From Lachnospiraceae bacterium UBA2734 (GTDB lineage: Bacteria > Bacillota > Clostridia > Lachnospirales > Lachnospiraceae), in assembly GCA_002353635.1 (NCBI GenBank), contig DEKA01000052.1, forward strand, positions 1-50,622: a DNA stretch of 50,622 bases, given 5' to 3'. Below the pieces are notes generated by a model. It was not told the origin of the DNA and did not search any database. It saw only the letters and a program-made list of their open reading frames with translations. Positions 40,652 through 49,402 of this stretch are shown one piece after another (positions within the stretch are counted from its first letter, which is position 1; the number at the start of each line of letters is the position of its first letter). A program made the translations under genes and the position numbers.

Positions 40652-41740
40652 ATGAGTATATTGGACGGAACATCGATCAGAAAAGAATTCTCGGACCAGG
40701 GCGTGGACTGCTATCGTCTTGTCGGCCGCGATTTCCTGAATGAGTACTACATCACGTCGGAAGCGGATACGAGAAAACTTCTCAATACGCCTGAGATCGT
40801 TGGGTATGAGGTTTATCACTGCATGCTGCGCGCAACATCGCAGATGATGTACCACTTCAAGGACACAAAGCGCGTGACAACGGCCAATATTCTCTCCATT
40901 CTTCGCGGGGCACTCAACTATCCGCTGGAGGAGAGCTGCTACAACGAGCACATCCGCGTGCATGACATCAGCTTCCTGTCCAGTGAGCGCATCTTCGACC
41001 GCGATGAGATCACAGGCCTTGCGATCAAGTACAGCAAGCTCACAATGGTGCCTGGCAGTACGCTCCTCATCGGCGACATCATTGCATCCGGGGAGACACT
41101 GATCCACTGCCTGCGCTACGTGACAGACTTTTACAGAGAGCACAACGCATCGCTCCGAAACATCATAATTTTCACGATCGGCGGAACGAGAGGCATTGAG
41201 ATCCTCGAAAAGATGACGGGCGAGATCAGACAGTTCTGGCCGGATTTCGAGGGCTTCATCATGGTCTACTATGAGGGAATTTTCACCACCTATCAGGACC
41301 AGGGTGTGTCCGGCATCAATATTCCGAATGTGGATTTTTACTGGAAGGGCGGCATTGTCGCACCGGAATTCCGCAAGGAGACACTCGCATCAAGAGATCC
41401 GCTCTTTGAGAAGTGCGTGATCTACGACGGCGGAGCCCGCAGATATGAGATTCAGGAGCACATCGACGAGGTGCTGGGCTTCTGGAAGGGAATAAGAGAG
41501 CGGGCAGACAAGATCGACTTCAAGGCACTTATCGAAGAGAAGCTGGGACATAAGACGCCGATCAGCTATGAGGAGTGGCTCTCCGTCAACCATTATCAGG
41601 ATCTGACGGAAGAGAATATGCAGTGGCTCTACCGCCAGGAGGAGGGCTTTATCCACAGCCTTGAAGGCGTGACCCTCCGCCAGATGGCCGATGAGCGCAT
41701 CGCGGGCTTCTCGAAGGCATTAAAAAAATACATGTTATAA
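40652..41740 (+). CDS. Phosphoribosyltransferase-fold protein
   Basis: The 362-residue soluble protein contains a type I PRTase-like PRPP loop, LLIGDIIASGETL (about 138-150), with one acidic residue and the S-G-E-T turn in place of the usual D-D-x-x-T-G-G-T. NIIIFTIGGTRGIEILEK follows in the expected next strand. N-terminal ILSILRGALNYPLE matches the PRTase hood and strand pattern. The C-terminal 110 residues are helical and extra. It is far longer than base-salvage PRTases (about 180-230). The substrate is unknown. ATG 40652 has GGAGG 5 nt upstream. It is next to a cytosine-permease-like gene, which suggests nucleobase metabolism. Confidence 0.7.
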   Translation: MSILDGTSIRKEFSDQGVDCYRLVGRDFLNEYYITSEADTRKLLNTPEIVGYEVYHCMLRATSQMMYHFKDTKRVTTANILSILRGALNYPLEESCYNEHIRVHDISFLSSERIFDRDEITGLAIKYSKLTMVPGSTLLIGDIIASGETLIHCLRYVTDFYREHNASLRNIIIFTIGGTRGIEILEKMTGEIRQFWPDFEGFIMVYYEGIFTTYQDQGVSGINIPNVDFYWKGGIVAPEFRKETLASRDPLFEKCVIYDGGARRYEIQEHIDEVLGFWKGIRERADKIDFKALIEEKLGHKTPISYEEWLSVNHYQDLTEENMQWLYRQEEGFIHSLEGVTLRQMADERIAGFSKALKKYML

Positions 41741-41748
41741 AACCGTCA

Positions 41749-41812
41749 CCAAGCCGTGTCAATGCAAGGACGGAATGCTTGCATTCCAGACCTTGCAATT
41801 GACGCGGCTTGG
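41749..41812 (+). other. Long imperfect hairpin between the PRTase and permease genes
   Basis: ccaagccgtgtcaatgcaagg pairs with ccttgcaattgacgcggcttgg-type sequence at 41791-41812, and the tip is a second perfect stem ggaatgc/gcattcc (41772-41778 / 41781-41787). No U-run follows. It may be a stabiliser, a processing site or an unusual terminator. Confidence 0.6.
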
Positions 41813-41896
41813 CGGCCAAGGCGCGAAGCATAATCTTGTTTTCAATTCGGGGGAAAGTCACATGAGTCGGGGGCAGATAGTAAGGAGATTCGCAGA

Positions 41897-43150
41897 ATGA
41901 GCGACAAAGACAACAAGACAGTTATTGATATGGATTTCACCGAATGTGCGGTGCCAAGACTCTACAGGAGAAAGTTCCTGACCATGTTCATGGTCATGCT
42001 GGGCTTCACTTTCTTTTCCGCCAGCATGTGGGTAGGACAGGAGATGGCTGAAGGCCTCGACTTCTACGGCTTCGTGGGTGCGCTTCTTCTCGGCGGCGCT
42101 ATCCTCTCTGTCTACACAGGACTTCTCGGCTACGTCGGCGCAAAGACGGGCCTGAGCCTTGATCTTCTGGCGCGCAGGGCGTTCGGCAGAAGAGGCTCTT
42201 ACCTCCCCTCTGCCATGATCAGTGTTACCCAGATCGGGTGGTTTGGCGTGGGTGTTGCCATGTTCGCCATTCCGGTGGCAAATGAACTGCTGGGCGGGAG
42301 CAAAACCGCAGAGTGGGTCCTTGTTGTCATCGCCGGTGCGGCCATGACGACCTCTGCTTACTTTGGCATCAAGTCGCTGACCATTGTCAGCTACATCGCC
42401 GTTCCGCTCGTTGCAGTACTGGGCACGATCGCCATGGTGATGGCCATTCAGCAGGGCAATGGAACCATTATCGATCAGTTCGCGAAATCCAGCGGATCCA
42501 TGACCGTGATCGGCGGCGCAGGCCTGGTTGTAGGATCCTTTGTCTCCGGCGGCACCGCAACCTCCAACTTCTCCAGATTCGCGCGCAATGCAAAAGAGGG
42601 TGTCATCACTACTGTTATTGCGTTCTTTATCGGCAATTCCCTGATGTTCTTCATGGGCGCCGTCTCCTCGATCTTTGTGGGAGGCAATGATATTTTCGAG
42701 GTTATGATCCGTCTTGGCCTCTTCTGGGAGGCGGTTCTCGTCCTTGGTCTGAATATCTGGACGACAAACGATAACGCGCTGTATTCATCGGGACTTGGTC
42801 TCGCCAATATTTTCCATACAAAGAAGAAGCCCATGGTTCTTGTTGCCGGGATCTTTGGCACGGTGACCTCCGTGTGGCTGTACTGGAATTTCGTCAAGTG
42901 GCTGGACATCCTCAACTGCACTCTGCCTCCTGTCGGCATCATTCTGGTACTCGGGTATTTTATGCATCCCGAGGATTACACAGACAGCTATGACAACAAA
43001 AAGGACGTGGATCCGTACGCCATCGCAGGCGTAATCGTCGGTGCAATCGTGGCTAACATTGTTCCGTGGGGCGTCGCATCGATCAACGGCATGGCGGTTG
43101 CAGCGATCATTTATCTCATTGGACACAGAAAGAGCGCAAAAGCGGCTTAA
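41897..43150 (+). CDS. codB: NCS1-family permease, cytosine permease-like
   Basis: The 417-residue protein has twelve predicted transmembrane helices. The NCS1/CodB signatures include RRKFLTMFMVMLGFTFFSASMWVGQEMA, GLSLDLLARRAFGRRGSYLPS and the WTTNDNALYSSGLGLAN segment. CodB-type carriers import cytosine with Na+ or H+; purine or allantoin-type substrates are possible alternatives. TAAGGAGA lies 8 nt before the ATG. No cytosine deaminase is adjacent; its neighbour is a PRTase-fold protein. Confidence 0.88.
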   Translation: MSDKDNKTVIDMDFTECAVPRLYRRKFLTMFMVMLGFTFFSASMWVGQEMAEGLDFYGFVGALLLGGAILSVYTGLLGYVGAKTGLSLDLLARRAFGRRGSYLPSAMISVTQIGWFGVGVAMFAIPVANELLGGSKTAEWVLVVIAGAAMTTSAYFGIKSLTIVSYIAVPLVAVLGTIAMVMAIQQGNGTIIDQFAKSSGSMTVIGGAGLVVGSFVSGGTATSNFSRFARNAKEGVITTVIAFFIGNSLMFFMGAVSSIFVGGNDIFEVMIRLGLFWEAVLVLGLNIWTTNDNALYSSGLGLANIFHTKKKPMVLVAGIFGTVTSVWLYWNFVKWLDILNCTLPPVGIILVLGYFMHPEDYTDSYDNKKDVDPYAIAGVIVGAIVANIVPWGVASINGMAVAAIIYLIGHRKSAKAA

Positions 43151-43249
43151 TATAAAAAGCCGTAAAAGTCTGTGCATTTATTCTATTTCCGGCATGAGGA
43201 AAAAGAGGACTGATTGAAGTCGCTGACTCCGCCTGCCGGGAATTCTGCT

Positions 43250-43258
43250 GTTATAATG
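43250..43258 (+). promoter_or_regulatory. Extended -10 promoter for the CDF gene
   Basis: TGTTATAAT (43250-43258) is a perfect extended -10 element; no good -35 box is seen at the proper distance. It lies 25 nt before the coding start. Confidence 0.4.
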
Positions 43259-43282
43259 AGGAAAAATGGGGGAACAACATTT

Positions 43283-44464
43283 ATGGGAACGCTTAGAGAA
43301 TTTGAAGATAACCTGAATCTGGACAGCAAGGCGACAGGAAAAGATTCCTGCACAAGGGCGAACGCGGTCATCCGCGCGAGTCTCACCGGTGTCGCCGCGA
43401 ATGTGGCGTTGGCGGGCTTTAAGGCGGCCGTCGGCATTCTGACCAATTCGATTGCCATCGTGCTCGATGCCGTGAACAACCTCTCCGACGCTGCCTCGTC
43501 AGTCATCACCATTGTCGGCACAAAGCTCGCCGGAAAGCCTGCGGATAAGAAGCACCCGTTCGGTTACGGCCGCATTGAGTACATGACGGCGATGGTCATC
43601 GCGATTCTTGTGCTGTACGCAGGCATCACATCCTTCACAGAATCGGTGCAGAAGATCCTGCATCCGGAAAAGCCTGCCTACACGATCACCGCTCTGGTGA
43701 TCATCGCAGCTGCTGTCATTGTGAAAATACTGCTCGGCCGCTACGTAAAGTCTGTCGGCGAGAAGTACAACTCCGATTCGCTGATCAATTCCGGCACGGA
43801 TGCCATGATGGATTCCATCATCTCGGCCTCCACACTGGCTGCAGCGCTCATCTGCACCTTCACAGGCATCTCTCTGGAGGCATGGCTCGGCGCCGTGATC
43901 TCTGTCGTGATCATCAAGTCCGGCGTTGAAATGCTGCGGGATACGATCTCGAAGCTTCTCGGCGAGCGCGCTGACGCGTCCCTTGCCTCGAAGATCCGCA
44001 AAATTGTGGACAGTTTTCCTCAGGTGCATGGTGCTTATGACCTGGCACTCAACAACTACGGCCCGGACCGCTTCTCTGGTTCCATCCACATCGAAGTGGC
44101 CGATACAATGACGGCGGATGAGATTGATGCCCTCACCCGTGCCATCACCATGAAGGTGTTTAAGGAGACGGACGTTCTCCTTTACGGCATCAGCGTCTAT
44201 TCCGTCAATACAAAGGACCCGAAGGTGAGCGGCATGCGGGAGAAGATCAGCGGGATCGTGCACAGGAACCCTTATGTACTGCAGATGCATGGTTTCTTCG
44301 TCCATGAAAATCCCGCCTATATCCGTTTTGACCTCGTAATCAGCTTTGATGCGAAGGACCGCATGGAGGAGATCAGAAAGATCACCAGAGAAGTAGAAGA
44401 GGCATATCCGGATTATAAGGTGATGATCGCACTTGATACGGATTTCTCGACGACCTCCAACTGA
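43283..44464 (+). CDS. Cation diffusion facilitator metal exporter
   Basis: The 393-residue CDF protein has six predicted transmembrane helices and a C-terminal cytoplasmic metal-sensing domain plus an extra tail domain. The metal sites read N-N-L-S-D in helix 2 (DAVNNLSDAASS) and D-A-M-M-D in helix 5 (SGTDAMMDSI). Zinc exporters use His there, whereas N-x3-D with D-x3-D is the pattern of manganese or iron exporters such as MntE, so Mn2+ efflux is the best guess. ATG 43283 follows GGGGGAA; the frame is open further upstream without a better site. Confidence 0.9.
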   Translation: MGTLREFEDNLNLDSKATGKDSCTRANAVIRASLTGVAANVALAGFKAAVGILTNSIAIVLDAVNNLSDAASSVITIVGTKLAGKPADKKHPFGYGRIEYMTAMVIAILVLYAGITSFTESVQKILHPEKPAYTITALVIIAAAVIVKILLGRYVKSVGEKYNSDSLINSGTDAMMDSIISASTLAAALICTFTGISLEAWLGAVISVVIIKSGVEMLRDTISKLLGERADASLASKIRKIVDSFPQVHGAYDLALNNYGPDRFSGSIHIEVADTMTADEIDALTRAITMKVFKETDVLLYGISVYSVNTKDPKVSGMREKISGIVHRNPYVLQMHGFFVHENPAYIRFDLVISFDAKDRMEEIRKITREVEEAYPDYKVMIALDTDFSTTSN

Positions 44465-44529
44465 GCCCGGCAGCTATACATTTAACGGAACGGAATCCGT
44501 AATATTTTACTGAGCGGAGTGAATATCAG

Positions 44530-45444
44530 ATGCGCCTGGATAAATTCCTCGCTGACATGAGTGTCGGCAGCAGAACCGAGATCAGAAAAATGGTCAGAAA
44601 AGGGGCAGTTACTGTCGATGGAGAAACTGCGCGCGATGCAGGCATGTCTGTCGATCCGGACAGATCTGCAGTAGTCCTGAACGGCAGTCCTGTGGTATAC
44701 CGGCATAACGAGTATTACATGATGAATAAACCGGCCGGGGTGCTGACGGCGACCGAAGACAAGAGGCAGAGGACGGTGCTGGATCTGATGCAGAGCGGAG
44801 GCAGGCGCAAGGAGCATGGACTTCCTGATGCCGGAGAAAATCAAACGCAAAGCGGGAGAAGTGCACAGTCCTGCATTCGCCGCGACATCTCCCCTGTGGG
44901 CCGCCTCGACAAGGATACGGAGGGACTTCTCATCCTCACAAATGACGGACAGCTGGCGCACAGGCTCCTTGCGCCGAAAAGCCACGTCGATAAGGTCTAT
45001 TACGCAGAGATCGCGGGAAGGATCGGCCAGCGGGACATACAGAGGTTTCGCGAGGGCATCCGCTTCGACGAGGATCTGACGGCAATGCCCGCGAAGATGG
45101 AGCTGCTGGGTGTGGAGCGGGGTACACGAACGAGGCAGTCATCACAGTCAACGGCAGATGACCGCTCAAAGACCGCACCGGCACAGGCCGATACCGCGTC
45201 CGGGACGGGGGAGAGTGCTGCGGCAGCAGGGGTATTTTCAAAGGTTCTGATCACGATCCATGAGGGCAAGTTCCATCAGATCAAAAAGATGGTGGAGGCA
45301 CTGGGCAGCGGCAAAAGGGTGCTCTATCTGAAGCGTGTAAAGATGGGAGGACTTTCTTTGGACGAGACACTGCAGCCTGGAGAGTGGAGAGAGCTGACGC
45401 CGGAAGAGATTTCTTCGCTTGAAGAAAAAGAGAGCGGTGTTTGA
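44530..45444 (+). CDS. rsuA: RsuA/RluB-family pseudouridine synthase with two inserts
   Basis: The 304-residue protein has an N-terminal S4 domain (1-50, MRLDKFLADMSVGSRTEIRKMV) and the catalytic domain with Asp127 in GRLDKDTEGLLILTNDG. It most resembles 16S rRNA pseudouridine-516 synthase. Two low-complexity inserts not found in the roughly 235-residue family lie at about 89-118 and 198-235 (Gln/Ser/Thr/Ala-rich). The key motifs are intact, so it should be active. GAGCGGAGTG is the only ribosome-site-like sequence upstream. Confidence 0.92.
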   Translation: MRLDKFLADMSVGSRTEIRKMVRKGAVTVDGETARDAGMSVDPDRSAVVLNGSPVVYRHNEYYMMNKPAGVLTATEDKRQRTVLDLMQSGGRRKEHGLPDAGENQTQSGRSAQSCIRRDISPVGRLDKDTEGLLILTNDGQLAHRLLAPKSHVDKVYYAEIAGRIGQRDIQRFREGIRFDEDLTAMPAKMELLGVERGTRTRQSSQSTADDRSKTAPAQADTASGTGESAAAAGVFSKVLITIHEGKFHQIKKMVEALGSGKRVLYLKRVKMGGLSLDETLQPGEWRELTPEEISSLEEKESGV

Positions 45445-45534
45445 CGGAAGTTTTCCAGGAAGCCTGCGTGAGATGACAATAACACCGGCAGCCGCGTCTT
45501 CGGCAGGCCCACGACAAGGAACAGGAGACAAATG

Positions 45535-46635
45535 ATGAGCAGACTGGAGCAGTATCTGCAGCAGAAAAAGACCTATATCATCGCCGAGATGAGCGGCAAC
45601 CACGGCGGCTCTCTGGACAAGGCGATGGAGATCGTGCGGGCGGCCGCGGAGGCAGGCGCCGACTGCCTGAAGACGCAGACGTATACAGCGGATACGCTGA
45701 CGATTGACGCACACACGAAACCTTTTCTCCTTGGTGGCGGGCTGTGGGACCGGCAGTATCTCTATGATCTGTACAAGAAAGCTTATACGCCGTGGGACTG
45801 GATGCCGAAGATCAAAGCGGAGGCGGAGAGACTGGGAATGGACTTCCTGTCCACTCCTTTTGATGATATGGCAGTTGATTTCCTGGAGGGAATCGGGGAG
45901 GAATTCTACAAGATCGCGAGCTTTGAGCTTGTGGATATTCCGCTGATCAGGAAGGCTGCGCAGACGGGTAAACCCCTCATCATTTCCTGCGGCATGGGGT
46001 CGGAGGAGGAGATCAGGGAGGCACTGGAAGCGTGTTATGCGGCGAACAACCATCATGTCGTTCTCCTCAAGTGCTGCAGCGCGTATCCCACGGACTATGC
46101 GACGATGCACCTGCGCACGATTCCGGACATGAAGAACAAATTCGGGGTGCCGGTCGGCCTCTCGGATCACTCGGAAGGGTACATCGCAGACGTCGCGGCA
46201 GTCTCCCTGGGCGCGTCCGTGATCGAGAAGCACTTTTGCATCTCGAAGAAGGACAATACTGTCGATTCCGCCTTTTCGCTCTCTAAAGAGGAATTTGCAC
46301 AGATGGTGAGGGCTGTCCGCAGTACTGAGCTGGCCCTCGGTCTTTCAGGCCCTGCGGCGGCAGCAGACGGCATCTTCTATGGTCCGGCAAAAGAGGAGGC
46401 GCAGAGCTACTCCCTGCGCAGGAGCCTCTTCGCCGTGAAGGATATTCAGAAGGGCGAGCCCTTTACGAGGGAAAATGTGCGCTCCATAAGACCCTCCGGC
46501 GGCCTTGCGCCAAAGTTCCTTTATGCACTCACCGGGCAGTATCCGGACGGCTCCCCGAAGGAGCCAAGACATGCCGCCAGGGACATTCCGTTCGGCACAC
46601 CCATCCGGCCGGAGGATGTCGCCGAGGGAATATGA
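45535..46635 (+). CDS. pseI: Pseudaminic acid synthase-like (NeuB/PseI family)
   Basis: The 366-residue protein has the NeuB TIM barrel: IAEMSGNHGGSLDKAMEIV, TQTYTADTLTID, and the PseI-typical GGGLWDRQYLYDLYKKAYTPWDW. Then come KIASFELVDIPLI, GLSDHSEGYIADVAAVSLGASVIEKHF and a C-terminal antifreeze-like SAF domain (SLRRSLFAVKDIQKGEPFT). It condenses PEP with a hexosamine-derived sugar to make a nonulosonic acid. No other pseudaminic-acid genes are next to it. ATG 45535 is 7 nt after AGGAG; 45532 at 4 nt is less likely. Confidence 0.88.
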   Translation: MSRLEQYLQQKKTYIIAEMSGNHGGSLDKAMEIVRAAAEAGADCLKTQTYTADTLTIDAHTKPFLLGGGLWDRQYLYDLYKKAYTPWDWMPKIKAEAERLGMDFLSTPFDDMAVDFLEGIGEEFYKIASFELVDIPLIRKAAQTGKPLIISCGMGSEEEIREALEACYAANNHHVVLLKCCSAYPTDYATMHLRTIPDMKNKFGVPVGLSDHSEGYIADVAAVSLGASVIEKHFCISKKDNTVDSAFSLSKEEFAQMVRAVRSTELALGLSGPAAAADGIFYGPAKEEAQSYSLRRSLFAVKDIQKGEPFTRENVRSIRPSGGLAPKFLYALTGQYPDGSPKEPRHAARDIPFGTPIRPEDVAEGI

Positions 46636-46653
46636 ATACGCTGCGCCAAAAAC

Positions 46654-46729
46654 CCCCTGCAGAGGACGTTCTTCAGGCACACGGCATAATTTCTGTTATG
46701 GCAGTGCGCTTTGAGCATTCCTGCAGGGG
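46654..46729. other. Long-armed hairpin between convergent pseI and ohrR
   Basis: cccctgcag (46654-46662) pairs with ctgcagggg (46721-46729); the intervening segment folds as cataa/ttatg around TTTCTG (46685-46700). Left A-run and right ATTTG flank it. It could end both convergent transcripts, but the loop is unusually long. Confidence 0.4.
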
Positions 46730-46812
46730 ATTTGTGCGTTTTCGGTTATATATGAAAGGTCAGGGCCTTTATGGCGCAAGGTTCAGACGTGTCAGTGCTG
46801 ACAGGAGAAAGC

Positions 46813-47352
46813 CTATGCCTGCCCGCCGCCCTGCCCGTCACCTTCCATGGTATCCAGCATTTTGTGCAGAATCTTATAGAGCGTCATCGTCTCCTCATGC
46901 GTAAGAGGAAGGGCACAGCTCATCTCGGCGGGCACGGAGAGCGCCTGCTCGCGCAGTTCCATTCCCTTTTCTGTCACTGCCACGATGAGGTTGCGCTCGT
47001 CGACCTTTGAGCGCCTGCGCGTGATATATCCTTTGTGCTCGAGCTTCTTCAGCACGGGCGTGAGCGTCCCCGAATCGAGGTAGAGACAGCGCCCGAGTTC
47101 CTTGACATTGAGCTCCCTGGCCTCCCACATCACCATCATGGCAATATACTGCGTATATGTCAGATCCAGCGCCTCCAAAAGAGGCTTGTATCTTCTGATA
47201 ATCTCCTTGCTGACCGCATACAGCGGAAAACAGAGCTGATGACTGAGCTTGAGACAGTCATATTTAGAGGACTGTGCAGAAGAGTCTTCGGCGGAAGCTG
47301 CAGACCTGCTGATTGTCTCTTTCTCTCCGTCTGTTTTTCTTTTGCGTGTCAT
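46813..47352 (-). CDS. ohrR: MarR-family regulator, OhrR type
   Basis: The 179-residue winged-helix regulator matches OhrR: LKLSHQLCFPLYAVSKEIIRRYKPLLEALDLTYTQYIAMMVMWE, then LDSGTLTPVLKKLEHKGYITRRRSKVDERNL. Cys41 in QLCFPLY is the peroxide-reactive residue of this family, which represses organic hydroperoxide resistance genes until oxidised. The first 30 residues are polar and extra. ATG 47352 is chosen because GGGAGGAT lies 7 nt upstream; the ATG at 47385 has no ribosome site. No ohr gene lies in the window, so the regulon is elsewhere or is only this gene. Confidence 0.9.
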   Translation of the reverse strand: MTRKRKTDGEKETISRSAASAEDSSAQSSKYDCLKLSHQLCFPLYAVSKEIIRRYKPLLEALDLTYTQYIAMMVMWEARELNVKELGRCLYLDSGTLTPVLKKLEHKGYITRRRSKVDERNLIVAVTEKGMELREQALSVPAEMSCALPLTHEETMTLYKILHKMLDTMEGDGQGGGQA

Positions 47353-47408
47353 GACCGAAATCCTCCCGGAAAATAAATTCTTCATCAGCTTATTGCATAA
47401 ACGAAAAT

Positions 47409-47437
47409 ATTTTACCGCATGATTTAATTGTATGCAA
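47409..47437 (-). promoter_or_regulatory. ohrR promoter with OhrR-box-like operator
   Basis: Read on the minus strand: TTGCAT (47437-47432), a 17-nt spacer, TAAAAT (47414-47409). Inside the spacer, plus-strand CATGATTTAATTGTA (47418-47432) matches the known OhrR site TACAATTAAATTGTA at 11 of 15 positions, including one complete half-site. This predicts autorepression. Confidence 0.6.
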
Positions 47438-47642
47438 CGTAATGCGAGGCTGAAATTGCCACATAATTGTGAGACAGATTAAATAATTACATTAAATCAT
47501 CTGAGATTATCACCAAAACGACAGAACAATACTGCCGTTGTGTTATACTATTTTCATGAATGGCGCTGTTATCAGCACGGATGGCTGACCAGTGTGCCGG
47601 TGAAGAGCTGCTGCGTTATCACAGCCCAAAGGAGGGATGGAG

Positions 47643-48281
47643 ATGCTCAAGTACACAAAGCTTTATTCCAAGAGATATCAGGACGTTTTTCTGAAGGTGG
47701 TTCCCGGACATTTTGTGACGCCCAACGCACACATCAACTACTACATCGATATGACGACGATGAAGGCCAGACAGAATGAGGCGGCGAACGCTGCGCAGGC
47801 ACTGAGTGAGGCATATGCATCCACGACTGTTGTGGACACAATCCTCTGCCTCGACGGCACACAGGTCATCGGCGCCTATCTCGCCAATGAGCTCACGCGC
47901 GCCGGCATCATGTCCAGGAATGCACATCAGACGATCTACATCACGACGCCTGAGTATGACCTGTCCGGACAGATGATCTTTCGCGACAGCACGCAGATCA
48001 TGGTGCGCGATAAGAATGTTCTTCTGCTCATGGCATCCATCACGACAGGAAAGACCGCAGCCCGCGCGATCGACTCCGTGCGGTACTACGGCGGCAGGAT
48101 TACCGGCATCTCGTCTATTTTCTCTGTGGTTTCGAAGATCTGCGGCATGCCGGTGAATGCACTCTTTACAAAGGCTGATCTTCCTGAATATAAGAGCTAC
48201 CCCGCAGATGCGTGTGCAATGTGCCAGGAGGGGAGAAAGGTCGATGCCATCGCGAACGGATTCGGGTACTCGCAGGTTTGA
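47643..48281 (+). CDS. Orotate-phosphoribosyltransferase-like protein with degenerate PRPP loop
   Basis: The 212-residue protein has the PRTase I fold with DTILCLDGTQVIGAYLANELT and PRPP-loop VLLLMASITTGKT (about 126-138). The two acidic residues normally preceding this loop (VDDVITTGKT) are replaced by Met-Ala, while TTGKT is kept. Similar proteins in Lachnospiraceae are commonly named orotate PRTase; I doubt it is a normal pyrE. ATG 47643 is 7 nt after AGGAGGG, whereas ATG 47637 is only 1 nt away. Divergent from ohrR; no pyrimidine genes adjoin. Confidence 0.72.
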   Translation: MLKYTKLYSKRYQDVFLKVVPGHFVTPNAHINYYIDMTTMKARQNEAANAAQALSEAYASTTVVDTILCLDGTQVIGAYLANELTRAGIMSRNAHQTIYITTPEYDLSGQMIFRDSTQIMVRDKNVLLLMASITTGKTAARAIDSVRYYGGRITGISSIFSVVSKICGMPVNALFTKADLPEYKSYPADACAMCQEGRKVDAIANGFGYSQV

Positions 48282-48326
48282 AGGGCAGGAATCACAAAAA
48301 TATCATCGGGCACTCTGCCGCGGAGG

Positions 48327-48355
48327 TTGAATCCACTATATGAGCGTGTTAAAAT
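48327..48355 (+). promoter_or_regulatory. Promoter for ptb-buk
   Basis: TTGAAT (48327-48332), a 17-nt spacer, TAAAAT (48350-48355). About 80 nt of leader to ptb. Confidence 0.6.
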
Positions 48356-48441
48356 ATTAACAGTGTTGTGCAGAAGGCACGAAGAACAATGCAGAGCACG
48401 CATGAATATGTGAATTCGAGCCAAGAGGAGGTAGAGGAGTA

Positions 48442-49374
48442 ATGAGTGCATCATTTGATGATATTCTCAAACAGGTGAGTGAGATTCCGACGAAGAAGCT
48501 CTCTGTTGCAGCTGCGCAGGACAGCCACGTCATGGAGGCTGTCAAGGAAGCTTATGACAAGAAGATCGCTGTCCCGATTCTTACCGGTGATGAGGCACAG
48601 ATCAGAAAGATCGCAGCTGACCTGAATTGGGATCTGGACGCATGCGGTATCCGCGTGATCAACGAGCCGGATGTAGAGAAGGCAGCTCTTACAGCCGTCA
48701 AGCTCGTTCATGACGGCGAGGCCGATATGTATATGAAGGGCCTTCTTGAGTCCAAGACCTTCCTTAGAAGCGTTCTGAACAAGGAAGTCGGTCTTCGCAC
48801 AGGCAAGATGCTCTCTCATGTCTGTGTTTTCCAGATCAAGGGCATTAACAGACTTCTGTTCCTCACAGATGTAGCCTTCCTTCCTTATCCGACACTTGAG
48901 GATAAGGAGCAGATCATCAACTATGTTGTCAAGGTATGCAATGCGTGCGGCGTTATGAATCCGAAGGTTGCACCTCTTGCAGCAGTTGAGGTTGTGAACC
49001 CCAAGATGCCCGTTACCGTTGAGGCAGATCAACTGACGAAGTGGAACGAAGAGGGCAGAATCAAGAACTGTATCGTCGATGGACCTCTTTCCATGGATCT
49101 TGCCATTGATCCTGCTGCTGCCAAGCATAAACCCGGCGCTGAGAAGAGAAAGATTGTCGGCGATGCGGATGTGCTGCTCTTCCCCGATATCCACGCAGGC
49201 AACCTTGTTTACAAGACCATCGTTCATCTGTGCGAGTTCAAGAACGGCTGCATCCTGATGGGCACAAAGGCACCCGCTATCCTGACTTCCAGATCCGATT
49301 CCACGGAGACAAAGGTCAACTCCATCGCTCTTGCTGCCGTTGTTGCACACCATCTCAACGGACAGGGCTTCTGA
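48442..49374 (+). CDS. ptb: Phosphate butyryltransferase
   Basis: The 310-residue enzyme of the phosphate acyltransferase family converts butyryl-CoA and phosphate to butyryl phosphate and CoA. Motifs include LVHDGEADMYMKGLLESKTFLRSVLN, GINRLLFLTDVAFLPYPTLEDK and the C-terminal VGDADVLLFPDIHAGNLVYKTIVH. The length and the adjacent butyrate kinase favour Ptb over phosphate acetyltransferase. GAGGAGGTAGAGGAG precedes the ATG. The pair makes ATP in butyrate fermentation. Confidence 0.94.
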   Translation: MSASFDDILKQVSEIPTKKLSVAAAQDSHVMEAVKEAYDKKIAVPILTGDEAQIRKIAADLNWDLDACGIRVINEPDVEKAALTAVKLVHDGEADMYMKGLLESKTFLRSVLNKEVGLRTGKMLSHVCVFQIKGINRLLFLTDVAFLPYPTLEDKEQIINYVVKVCNACGVMNPKVAPLAAVEVVNPKMPVTVEADQLTKWNEEGRIKNCIVDGPLSMDLAIDPAAAKHKPGAEKRKIVGDADVLLFPDIHAGNLVYKTIVHLCEFKNGCILMGTKAPAILTSRSDSTETKVNSIALAAVVAHHLNGQGF

Positions 49375-49402
49375 CAGGTCATTCATGTTGATGCCGCAGT
49401 GC

